Source: Xestospongia muta
Lineage: Eukaryota; Porifera; Demospongiae; Haplosclerida; Petrosiidae
Reading direction: 5' to 3'
DNA: 64,000 bases
NCBI GenBank assembly: GCA_963693285.1
Contig: OY848917.1
Location: 26,103,745 to 26,167,744, forward strand
The notes under the pieces are model-generated. The model was not told the DNA's origin, made no database searches, and worked only from the letters and a program-made list of their open reading frames with translations. The stretch's first letter is position 1, and every line of letters starts with the position of its first letter. The position numbers were made by a program, and so were the translations under genes. Positions 49,132 to 59,057 of the stretch are shown here, piece after piece.

Positions 49132-49514
49132 TTAGAGTTTTTTGTATTTTTTCACTAATTTCTCTAAGTCTGTGTCTCCTGGTATACCCTCAAGATATGC
49201 AAACATGTAATGGCACACGTTTTGAAAATATTTTGACCACTCAATGACATTACCATCAAATTCATAGTGATCATAATTAATACCTATATATATAGAATTA
49301 ACTTTAATAGCACATATTAGCAATATCCTTTACCTGTATCTAAAATGTAAATATCAACACCTTCTCCATCTCCTCCAAGTTCAAATATACCATCTAATAC
49401 TGGACTGACTTGGTCAATACGATCCAGTGCCCATGAAAGTGAAGCTTCAGCAAATGTCTCTTCTTGAACAAACTCATCATTGTCAAGATCTTTTATCTGA
49501 ACAATAGTTATATA
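49132..49514 (-). pseudogene. Chimeric protease fragment (exon 2 and start of exon 3)
   Basis: Exon 2 (49334-49496, 163 bp, ending YILDTG) is intact and in frame with the start of exon 3 (motif [10 protein letters not shown]). The frame then jumps through a 17-bp match to a later part of exon 3 into unrelated sequence and stays open for about 35 codons (motif YLEGIPGDTDLEKLV) to a stop at 49132. The catalytic His and Ser are missing, so it cannot be an active protease. The right side is cut by the Ty3/gypsy LTR at 49515. Confidence 0.75.
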
Positions 49515-49774
49515 TGTAATGCAGTTTACTTAAGACCTTACCTTTGTTTATTGTTATACAGACTGACCTGTTAATTAGTGTTAATGTGTTAATTAGACCT
49601 TATCATATTTAGTCTATACTTCTTTGTTGTCTGGTTACCTTGCTCTTGTTTGTTGTTCTTTTATATTGTTCTTTATTTGTAAACTCTATTTAAGTTCTGT
49701 ATTTTGCTATGTGCTTTGTGTTAAGTCAAAGTTGAGAACACGGAACTCTCTGTTAGTACAGTCGTTGCATTACA
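49515..49774 (+). repeat. Left LTR of the Ty3/gypsy element
   Basis: 260 bp, starting TGTAATGCAG and ending GCATTACA. It aligns along its whole length with 56944-57215. Confidence 0.88.
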
Positions 49775-49818
49775 TTGGCGCAGTGGGTATGATCCTCAGT
49801 TAGTCTATTTCTGGAATT

Positions 49819-50353
49819 ATGGCAGCTCGACCATTAGTCCTACCGGAGCCTTTCACAGGAGAAGGCAGTTGGGCTCAGTGGATTGCTCATTTTAAGAATG
49901 TTGCTGCAGTCAACGCTTGGGATGATGCAGCCAAGCTCCAGGGACTGAGAGCCAGACTAACAAAGAGAGCTCAAACTGCATATCAAAAGTTCACAGAAGA
50001 AGCGAGAACTAGTTATGAAGAATCTAAGACGGCTTTGCAAGAAAGATTCGTACCAAAATGCAAACGAGAATTGTACCAGGCAGAGTTCCAGACCCGAAGG
50101 AAGCAAAAGACAGAGGGTTGGGCCGATTATGCTGAGGACCTCAAGATCTTGGTCGATGAAGCTTTCCCTGACTTACAAGAAGACGCTAGAGATCTACTAG
50201 CAATGAATCACTTCCTAAACCAACTAGATAATTCACAGGTTGCTTTTATTGTCAAGCAGTCGCCCCCACGGAAGTTAGACGAGGCAGTAGCTGCTACTCT
50301 CGAGATGGAGTCATTTGCTCGACCTAAAGCGGCTCGAGTAGCACAGATAAAAC
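49819..50353 (+). CDS. Gypsy gag, interrupted
   Basis: An ATG-started frame (MAARPLVLPEPFTGEG) typical of Ty3/gypsy gag proteins with a retrotransposon-gag domain (WADYAEDLKILVDEAFP region). The DNA transposon inserted after 50353, and the gag frame resumes after 53304-53312 in the correct phase and runs to 53455. The insertion is therefore later than the retrotransposon and disrupts an otherwise open gag. Confidence 0.82.
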
Positions 50354-50514
50354 TAGTCTCGTCCCCAGACCTACACGCAAGCTTAAAGTAGGTCTGGTCA
50401 CACGGCTTGAGTTTTGTGTCCCCAGTCAGGAATGTGGCGCAGGTGTTGGTATGCAAATAGAGGTAGTGTGAAATATGAATATCATCAAATTGAAGTATGT
50501 GTGAAAGTGAATGC

Positions 50515-52144
50515 ATGGCTACTCTTCATGAAATCTGCTACTCCTGCTGCTCTGACCTAAGCAGTAAACACGAAGATCGTGTTATTATAAGAAACAAAAA
50601 CGATGAATATTCTTGTCTATACTCCATAGTTGTAGATCTGCTAAGGAATGAGAAACTTGAAATGGACCAGAGAAGATTCACCAAGAAAATAGACAAAGTC
50701 TTTTGTAAATCTTGCTGGAGAACTCTCAATAGATATTCAAATGCACTGAAGACAATTTAGCCATTGAAGAATCGGATAAAATTTCTGTTCCTGAATGAGG
50801 TTAGTATTGGTTATGATATTCATTTTTATCAGCCAAAAACAAACAAACATGGTGTTAATCATTTGGGTCAACTCTTGAATAACCATCTTCAAATCACAAC
50901 CATTGAAGACATTCCAGGACAGGAGGAAGGTGAATCAATTCATACAGATTGCTTTCACAGAATTTTGTGTTATGGTGATCAACTAACTGTTGAGCGAATA
51001 CGAGGTGCACAAGCAGTAAGATTAAATTCTGAAAATGGGATTATGCAATTAAGAGGATTTTTTCCTGCTGTTACTAACTGGCATGCCAAAGTTAGCTTTT
51101 TGGGAGTAAGTTATTACAATAATAGTGTCTTATTCAGTACTACTCTTTTTTAGACTATATACAAACGTTTATATAAGGATGAGTCAATGGCTGAAGGAGC
51201 AACACTGTGTCAGCTGAAATGCCTTATTAATCGATCAAATGTTCCAGCAAAACCTAAACAAAATGTGCATGCCTCTGAAGAATTTTTTGAAACTGTTGTA
51301 ATTGGTCACATCATTGCTGCTGCTCTAGACTACTTCAAAATGGATACAATAGAAGATAATCCTATATCTACACATTTCTCTCACATAGAGCTTGACAAGG
51401 ATAAGGAGTTTGCAAGGGAACTGTTTCATATAGCATTGGCTGATATGGTCAGTTCATACATCAATTTAACTGCCTTTAATAAAATGGAAGATGATGACGA
51501 AGATCAGGTTAGAGCTTATGCTAGAGAAGTATTGTCTCTTGGTGTTCTCCTTCTGGAATTCAATGATAATGTTCATGAAGGAGATGGTGAACGATTGATG
51601 AGAGTGTGGAAATTTTTTATGTTGATATTTCGTTCTGTTGGTAAGACTAAGTATACACTTGAAGGCCTTATTCTTCTTATACAAGCAAACTTCTCACTAC
51701 CTCCCAGATTAAGAGAACAGCTTCTATATTCCCGTTTTGTTAACACCAGAAGATCACCTGGTGCTAACATATCAATAGACCTACATGTAGAACATGTTAA
51801 CAAAGTAGTTAAATCATCTGTTTATAGTCAGATGTCTAATTTGTCATCTACATCTGTAGTAAGAACTAGCAGATGCACTGGAACTCTTCAATGTGGTGGA
51901 ACAATTTGATAGAATATCTGGGCTACATCATGTAAGCAGTGTCCATTCCAAGGCTGAACTTGACAAAGACATTAATCGTATTGTTACACAACTACACAAC
52001 ACTTCTAAAGTATTTCGATGCTTTAATGGCAGACAACATGTACACTTGTAGTCAATTCGAGGAAGCATTATCAATTCAATTAAAGCAGACAAAGATAGAT
52101 TCATTAAATGGATGAATGATCATTTGAAAAACTCTCTTTCATAA
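50515..52144 (+). pseudogene. DUF6589-like transposase candidate, broken
   Basis: From the ATG at 50515 a first part (to 50757) holds a cysteine-pair region (CYSCC, then FCKSCWRTL). After an in-frame stop, the same frame continues (50764-51105) with the signature GDQLTVERIRGAQAVR. A 48-nt GTAAGT...TTTAG intron (51106-51153) keeps frame into 51154-51909 (motifs DYFKMDTIEDNP, FARELFHIALADMV). A frameshift near 51866 and another stop near 52048 precede the end at 52144. I associate the GDQLT region with DUF6589 proteins of animal and fungal repeats, from memory. Its Asp could be catalytic, which is inference. It may also be internally deleted. Confidence 0.6.
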
Positions 52145-52261
52145 TGTTAATTTCTCATTTGCTTATTAATAATATCTGTTGTTAGATAAAAAAATTAAAA
52201 GTTAGATTAATTTACATGTAAAAGGAAGAAGTAATAGCATTTATTGAGCATCCACAGTCAT

Positions 52262-53133
52262 TCATACATATATTACAACAGTAACATTGACAACAGACAC
52301 TGACATTGCATCCTTCAAAGTCTGAAACAACAATTGTCGTTTACAAATGGTAGTATCGGTACAATAATCAATCATTTCTTTGCTGATAACTCTATAGTCT
52401 CTGGGTGTATGATATAATAAAGCACAGCATAAATCATCCGTCCGGCCCTTCCAGTCTCTTGAATATACTGGCTTACACATTCCTAGCATTCGATAGACTT
52501 TATCATGTGTATTCTTTGAAGCAGTTGCAGTCAAAGCCATGACATGTACAGTTGGTGGAACAAGGCTTCTAATTTCTCCAACTCTACGATATGTCTCTCT
52601 AAAAGTGTTTCCCCTAAAGAATTAACACCAATAATTATCAAGTTAATTTGACACCATATTACTCACCATTTTGGAACACAATGCGCTTCATCAATAGCAA
52701 TACAAACAAGATTATCTGTGAAAACTCGACTTAGTAGTACATCTCTCCACTGTCTGTTATTTAGTAATGACTCTGGGCTCATAAAAATTAACTGGTTGGT
52801 ACCTTCCTTGATGCCTCGAACTCTTTCAATATCATAATGAGTTTCAGATATAAACTCAGCAGATATCCCAATCTCAATAAATTTTTTTTTCTGATCCATC
52901 ATTAATGCAACTAGTGGTGATACACATAATACAATTGATAACCCTTTAACATTACGAATACGATCATAAACCTTTGGTAGAATGGAATAACATAGTGACT
53001 TCCCATATCCGGTTGGAGGGCAACAGAAAACATCATTCCCAGAAATAAATGTACTAATTACTTCTTTTTGTTTCTCTTTGAGAGTAAATCCAAATTCTTT
53101 GGCAACTTCATCGACAAGGTTTGCAGTAGACAT
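52262..53133 (-). pseudogene. RecQ-type SF2 DNA helicase of the transposon, internally deleted
   Basis: Exon 1 (52667-53133, ATG at 53133) has motif I (PPTGYGKSLCY), motif Ia (SPLVALM) and motif II as DEAHC. A 53-nt intron (52614-52666) leads to exon 2 (52262-52613) with motif III (ALTATAS). Right after it the sequence jumps to a motif VI remnant (YIQETGRAGR visible in a shifted frame near 52450-52475). Motifs IV-V and the RecQ C-terminal region are therefore missing and a frameshift follows. The protein would lack helicase activity. It is convergent with the transposase candidate. Confidence 0.78.
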
Positions 53134-53312
53134 ATCTTAATACTTTCAAAGTTCACACACACTTCAATTTGATGATATTCATATTTTACACTACCTCTAA
53201 TTGCATACCAACACCTGCGCCACATTCCTGACTGGGGACACAAAACTCAAGCCGTGTGACCAGACCTACTTTAAGCTTGCGTGTAGGTCTGGGGACGAGA
53301 CTAAGATAAAAC

Positions 53313-53760
53313 AAGATGATAGCCCCGTGTCATCGATTACAAAAGACTCCTCCGATGCCATTATGTCCATGAAGAAGCAGATGATGGAGAGAGTGGAGAA
53401 ACTCGAACAAAATCTGTCGCTCGGTAGTAGCAGCAGATATCGTAATACAAGGTGAGCCCCTCCCACTCAGGAGCAAAAACGCTCTCTACCTTCGACGGAA
53501 GTAATTTGTAGAAAGGGCGGAAGGAAGGGTCATTATGCTCGGGGTGTGCAGTTCGACGACCTGGTAGCCAGCAAGGAAACGAGACACCCTTGCAGCTGTG
53601 AGTCGAGCTAGCAAGGATTACAACCAAGAGACTCAACAGTACATACAAGTATCTCTAATTACTTCAACTTCAGCTTATAAAATTACTGCAACCATTTATA
53701 ACTTACCTATTTCTTTTAATTTAGACACTGGCTCAGCTGTTACTCTGATTAGAAGAGAAT
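53313..53760 (+). CDS. Gypsy gag 3' part and start of protease
   Basis: Gag resumes at 53313 and is open to 53455. After several frame breaks, a retropepsin active-site motif (NLDTGSAVTLI) is readable around 53715-53755. This is a degenerate gag-pol junction. Confidence 0.65.
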
Positions 53761-54154
53761 CTGGGAGGTAGTACAACCTTCAGACTGTCAGTTGATACCT
53801 TGGACTGGGCCACGACTTGTTGGAGTCGAGAGAACGCCACTTCATGTCCATGGGTATGCCAACATTTCTGTCAAATTAGAAAAAGATACGTTTCACATGA
53901 GAATAATAATCGTTGATTCTCTTACCACTGAGGCAATCATGTGAATGGATTTCTTGGAAGAAAATGACTGCACTATTGACATCGTAAAGAAGTGTCTTTA
54001 TTTTCCAAGAACGAGAATGTCCATTCCGTTTGTAATGTAACAGAAGTTGCTCAAGTCGATGTAACTACTTGAAGGAAAGAGCTCAAAGGGACTTTCAGTA
54101 CAGGTAGCCAATGCTCTGGTATGCACTTCTTCATAGCGCGTTCCAGTTCACCTC

Positions 54155-55670
54155 TTGAACCCTAACTTGGAATTAGCTACAGTACATAAGAATACTCAAA
54201 TAGCTACTCTGGAGCCATTGCAAGAGCAAGCTGATGAATCAGCAACAGAAATTTCAGCTATTCAATCAGAAGATCTCCCAGAAGACAAAAAGCAAATGCT
54301 ATGGGTTATTGTTGTAAAGTGTGGAGAGGATCTGAGTGAAGAACAAAAGAAGACCTTTTATCTCCTACTTATTGCCTACAATGATGTATTTGCTATGTCT
54401 AAACAAGATGTTGGACAAACGAAAATACTGAAACACTCCATATCTGTTGGAAATGTTCCACCAATCTGACAAGCTCCACAGCGTATGCCAGTATATAGAA
54501 GGGAGGAGGTATAAAAGTTGTTACAAGGAATGCTTCAAGATGACATCATACAGCCATCAAATAGCCCATGGGCATCACCAATTGTTCTAGTCCGAAAGAA
54601 AGATGGAAGTATTCGAATGTGTTGACTACAGGAAGCTCAATGCTGTCACTCGAAAAGATGCCTATCCATTACCTCGCATTGATAATACGTTGGATACCTT
54701 GTCAGGATCAAAGTGGTTTAGCACATTGGATCTAATTAGTGGATATTGGCAGGTAGAAGTGAACAAAGAGGATCGAGAAAAGACAGCTTTTTGCACTCAC
54801 GAGGGACTTTTTGAGTTTAAAATAATGCCATTTGGGTTGTGCAATGCTCCAGCTACATTCCAGAGACTGATGACTTTGGTACTGGCTGGTTTACAGTGGT
54901 CTAGTTGCTTAGTCTACCTGGATGATATCATTATTTGGGTCGTGACTTTGAGGAGCATCTGGAACGAACCCGAGCAGTACTAGAAAGGTTAAGAAAAGCT
55001 GGATTAAAGCTACAACTAGCCAAATGTGACTTTTTCAAACAAGAAGTCCGGTATTTGGGCACATAGTCTCCAAAAATGGAATTGTTGCTGATCCATCAAA
55101 AACAGAGAAGATAACAAATTGGCCAACTCCTTGCCCTAAGAAGGAAGTTCAGCAATTTTTAGGTCTTGCTGGGTGTTACTGAAGATTCATCAAAAATTTT
55201 GCAACTATCGCCAAACCTTTGCATAAGTTAGCAGAGAGATCTGCTGCTTTCAATTGGACAAGAGAATGTGAACAGTCGTTTTTACAACTAAAGGAAAAGC
55301 TGACCTCATCTCCTGTACTGACATTTCCTAACTTCAACTGAACTTTTGTTCTAGACACTGATGCTAGTAATACCGGGATTGGTGCTCTCCTATCGCAGAT
55401 GCAAGAAGACGGAAGTGAGGAAGTTATTGCGTATGGTAGTCGATTACTAGGCAAACATGAGAAATGGTACTGTGTAACCAGGAGAGAATTGTTAGCTGTT
55501 GTTCATTTCATTCATCTTTTCCGCCCTTATTTGCAAGGTAAAGAGTTTATATTAAGGACTGAACATGGGTCACTTACCTGGCTGACAAATTTCAGAGAAC
55601 CAGAAGGACAACTAGCCCGTTGGCTAGAGAAGTTGCAAGAATATAATTTCAAGGTCATCCATAGATAAGG
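54155..55670 (+). pseudogene. Gypsy reverse transcriptase and RNase H, broken
   Basis: Adjacent frames cover the pre-RT region (54155-54469), the RT (54603-54983; VDYRKLNAVTRKDAYPLP, FGLCNAPATFQRLM and the catalytic YLDDII) and RNase H (about 55330-55668; DTDASNTGIGALL, EKWYCVTRRELLAVV). Single stops and frameshifts separate them, which shows the copy is inactive. Confidence 0.82.
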
Positions 55671-55792
55671 AAAAAAGCATAGTAATGCTAGGGCACTATC
55701 AAGAATGCCTTGTCAACAGTGTGGACAAGAGGCCATGATAACTCAGTAATTGAATCAATTCAAACAATTGGGACAGTACAGCTGTAAGAGAT

Positions 55793-56344
55793 TTGTGTAA
55801 TATGTGCCCTACTTGTGCCACAAGGAAGTTTACAGTAATGAAGCATCAAGAACCACTTCAAACAATTAAGTCTGGATACCCTATGCAAGTAGTAGCTGTG
55901 GACATACTTGGCCCTATACCAGAAAGTGATGGTAGCAACAGATACATATTAGTAGCTGGAGACTACTTCACAAAATGGATGGAAGCCTATGCCATTCCCA
56001 ACCAGGAAGCTAAAACAGTAGCAGAGAAGCTAGTAAATGAGTTGTTTTGTCGATTTTCTCCACCAGAACAGTTGCATTCTGATCAAGGGAGACAGTTTGA
56101 GTCAGAGCTATTGACTGAAATTTGCAAGTTACTTAACATTCACAAAACAAGGACAACACCATACCACCCACAATGTGATGGACTAGTGGAGCGTTTCAAC
56201 CGGACATTGGTCAATATGCTAGCCACGTCGACTAAGGACCATCCCTTTGATTGGGAAATGCAGCTTCCAAAAGTTTGTATGGCTTACAATACAAGTGTTC
56301 AGTCATCTACTGGCTATTCTCCATTCTTTTTAATGTTTGGATGA
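55793..56344 (+). CDS. Gypsy integrase core
   Basis: An open frame with a partial zinc-binding CPTC motif and the DDE core: VAVDILGPIPE (Asp), LHSDQGRQFES (Asp) and LVERFNRTL (Glu). The C-terminal region continues through stops to about 56720 (motif DRLKPCHPG). Confidence 0.82.
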   Translation: MCNMCPTCATRKFTVMKHQEPLQTIKSGYPMQVVAVDILGPIPESDGSNRYILVAGDYFTKWMEAYAIPNQEAKTVAEKLVNELFCRFSPPEQLHSDQGRQFESELLTEICKLLNIHKTRTTPYHPQCDGLVERFNRTLVNMLATSTKDHPFDWEMQLPKVCMAYNTSVQSSTGYSPFFLMFG

Positions 56345-56943
56345 AAGGCGAAGTTACCAATTGACCTTATGTATGGGTTCCAGCAAGCACAGACTACAAC
56401 AAATGAATAAGTTGCTGAATTACAGAGGACCATTTCTACAGCCTATCAGCATGTTAGAGAGAAGCTAAAGGGACAGCACGAAAGACAGAAAGAATATTAC
56501 AATCAGAATATTCATGAGAAGCCATATTCAGTTGGAGATTTGGTTTGGCTATACTCACCAGCAGTTGCCAAAGGCAAGTCTAAGAAATTACACCATCCAT
56601 GGTTAGGACCATACATGATCATTAAGAGATTGTCTGATGTCACTTACCGAATTCAACATCGTAATATTAAAAAAAACGAATGGTTGTTTATTTTGATAGA
56701 CTGAAACCATGCCATCCTGGTACTCATTTTCCAGACATCATAAGTAGACCTGACAAGTCAATTCAACCAACAGTGACATCTAACATCGGTGATTGTTTGG
56801 AATTGGTTGATGATAGCATCGACCACACTGAAACAGCTACACAACGGTACCTACAAGGACCAGGTACCCTCCTGATCGTTATGGTACTGTGATCTCATAT
56901 TAATACAGAATTAGGGACTCATTCTTTCAAAGGAGAGGGGTAA

Positions 56944-57215
56944 TGTAATACAGTTCACTTAAGACCTTACCTTTGTTTATTGTTATACAGACTGATCTGT
57001 TACATAGTGTTAATGTGTTAATTGGACCTTATCATATTTAGTCAATACTTCTTTGTTGTCTGGTTACATTGCTCTTGTTTATTGTTCTCTTATATTGTTC
57101 TTTGTTTGTAAACTCTATTTAAGTTTTGTATTTTGCTATGTGCTTTGTGTGTGTGTGTGTGTCAAGTCAAAGTTGAGAACACGGAACTCTCTGTTGGTAC
57201 AGTCGTTGCATTACA
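56944..57215 (+). repeat. Right LTR of the Ty3/gypsy element
   Basis: 272 bp, TGTAATACAG to GCATTACA. It is 12 bp longer than the left LTR, largely because of a (GT)n expansion near 57148-57162. The many single-base differences show that the insertion is not recent. Confidence 0.88.
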
Positions 57216-59057
57216 GATGTATATGTGTTTGTGTGCACAGACAATAGAGTAAGTTAAACATTTCAAAAAATTATGGCATGTATAAAATACAATAACTACA
57301 AATCCAATAATATCTTAGTAAAAATATTTTGTTTTAAGGTTATAGGTACTTATTATTTTATACATATTTGAAAAGTTTGTAGCTATGCAATCAAGTAGAT
57401 CTCTTGTCATGCATTTGTATGTGTTTCTTTTAAAAATTGTCAACTTATGAATTATTTTAGATTTTATCTTGTTTAGTGAGTTCTAGTCCAGTGGTAGTAA
57501 TGACAATTACAAACTAGTATCACTTGTCTACTTAATTAGCAAGGGTTTTACAATCTACACTATATTGCTTTTATTTACTTATTATTCATAATAATTAATG
57601 AAAGCAATAAACTTCAGATTGTTCTTTGGAAATTTCTTCTATCATCCTAAGATGTTTTTATAATATTTATTATTAAAAAGTTTTTACAACAATTAACACT
57701 CTTGTTAAAAGTGGTAGCACATATAAGTGGACTCTATCAATCTCTCTACATGCTAGATAAAACTCCCTGTAAAGAGATTCTAACCTATCTATTATACAAT
57801 ACTTAAAGTAGATTGTTTAATAGGCTTACTATATCTTAAGATGCTTTTTTATAATAAGTATGTAATATTAATTTTGAAAGAACTAAAATTATTGTTTTAA
57901 ATTCCTATAAAGATCCATTATATATCACTTAGATTGTTTGCTACTATACTATTTTAATAGCTAGAGTTATTAGGGATTTCGTACTTCACTAATGACTTCT
58001 ATAAAAGGAAATAAGAAGTGCTGTCTAATAACAATGAATATAGTGATAGTCTAACACTGACTGTTACACACTGAACAATGCAGAATCCGTTAAAAATTCT
58101 TTGTCTAACTAACGAGATGATAAACATAGTCTTAACAGCTCTGATAATTAACTACAGGACTGTCGAGTATCAATCAGTATACTTTAAACATAAAGAAATC
58201 AGTATAATATTATAATGTTGTGCAACATATAAACATTATGACTCTACTTAATTATTAGATATGTGACATTAAACACAACTTATTTAGTGATATGTATTTT
58301 AATTATGTAATTGATAAGAAAGGATTTTCTGTATTAAAATAAAATTTGCTGGAGTTTCACAAAGCACATACAGTTTGATTTGTAGTTTTAACTTGTATTT
58401 AAAGAACGCCATGTTTCCTTTGCATTTATGGTATATCATTGTTATAATAGACTGGTTATAACTGATTTACAGTTACTTATCTTGCAAATGAAAGCCTTTT
58501 CAAAACAATAGACACTGTTTTGATCATTACTTACTATAGACTTTCACAGTTTATATACTTAAAGACACAATTTTGAAAAAGGACACGTGTGTAGCATGTG
58601 TGATAAGTTCTAATGTAACAGATGTTACACACCTGCAATAACACAGCAAGGTTACATAATGACAGTCAAAACACACAGGCCAATGTAGTATAAATTATAT
58701 TGTAACAGATTTTACATAGCTACAATGAAACAGCAAAACTATATAATGACAGTGATAACACACAGACCAAACATTCCATAAAAATTATTTTTCTCAAGAA
58801 ATAATGTAGACATTAACAGAGCATAGATTATTTTATAAAAAACTTAGAAATAAAACACCAGCACAAAATCAAATTTACTTTTATAGGCAATAATTATCTT
58901 TTTTATGAAAAGATCAAAAAATAGTCATCAAGCTTTGTAAATAAGAATTTATTATGTCCTAAACTTAATACTGCCTGGCACACACTTATCTAAAACTTTT
59001 ATTGAACACACAATATTTTAGATACTTCATAATTTTACAATGGTCAGAAAAACTTAC
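57216..59057. other. Intergenic spacer, duplicated
   Basis: Matches 1735-4197 and 41539-45565. The dispersed module occurs at about 58440-58690 with a partial copy at 58685-58760. No gene seen. A short segment ending at 58989 could be a terminal exon of protease D (see findings). Confidence 0.6.

Larger units (their letters stand above)
50354..53303. mobile_element. DNA transposon with helicase and DUF6589-like transposase (AcademH-like), nested in gag
   Basis: Its termini are inverted repeats of about 140 bp (50354-50494 and 53163-53303), beginning TAGTCTCGTCCCCAGACC. A perfect 9-bp duplication AGATAAAAC flanks it (50345-50353 and 53304-53312). Each terminus contains a palindrome (CCAGACCTAC/GTAGGTCTGG). 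Inside are two convergent genes: a plus-strand transposase candidate and a minus-strand RecQ-type helicase. A helicase plus a DDE-type transposase and long target duplications fit what I recall of the AcademH lineage; the family call is inference. Both genes are damaged, so this copy is not autonomous. Confidence 0.8.
49515..57215 (+). mobile_element. Ty3/gypsy LTR retrotransposon with nested DNA transposon
   Basis: It has two similar LTRs (49515-49774 and 56944-57215) and a primer-binding-site-like TGGCGCAGTGG directly after the left LTR. Gag starts at the ATG at 49819 and pol segments follow. A purine tract (AAAGGAGAGGGG, about 56930-56941) precedes the right LTR. Without the nested insertion it is about 4.7 kb. 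Pol contains stops and frameshifts, so this copy is dead. The flanks do not match each other, so no target duplication is seen. Confidence 0.9.

Noticed and set aside
49771..49800. tRNA-like start (TTGGCGCAGTGG) after the left LTR
   Set aside because: No cloverleaf can be completed; the position directly after the LTR fits a primer binding site instead.
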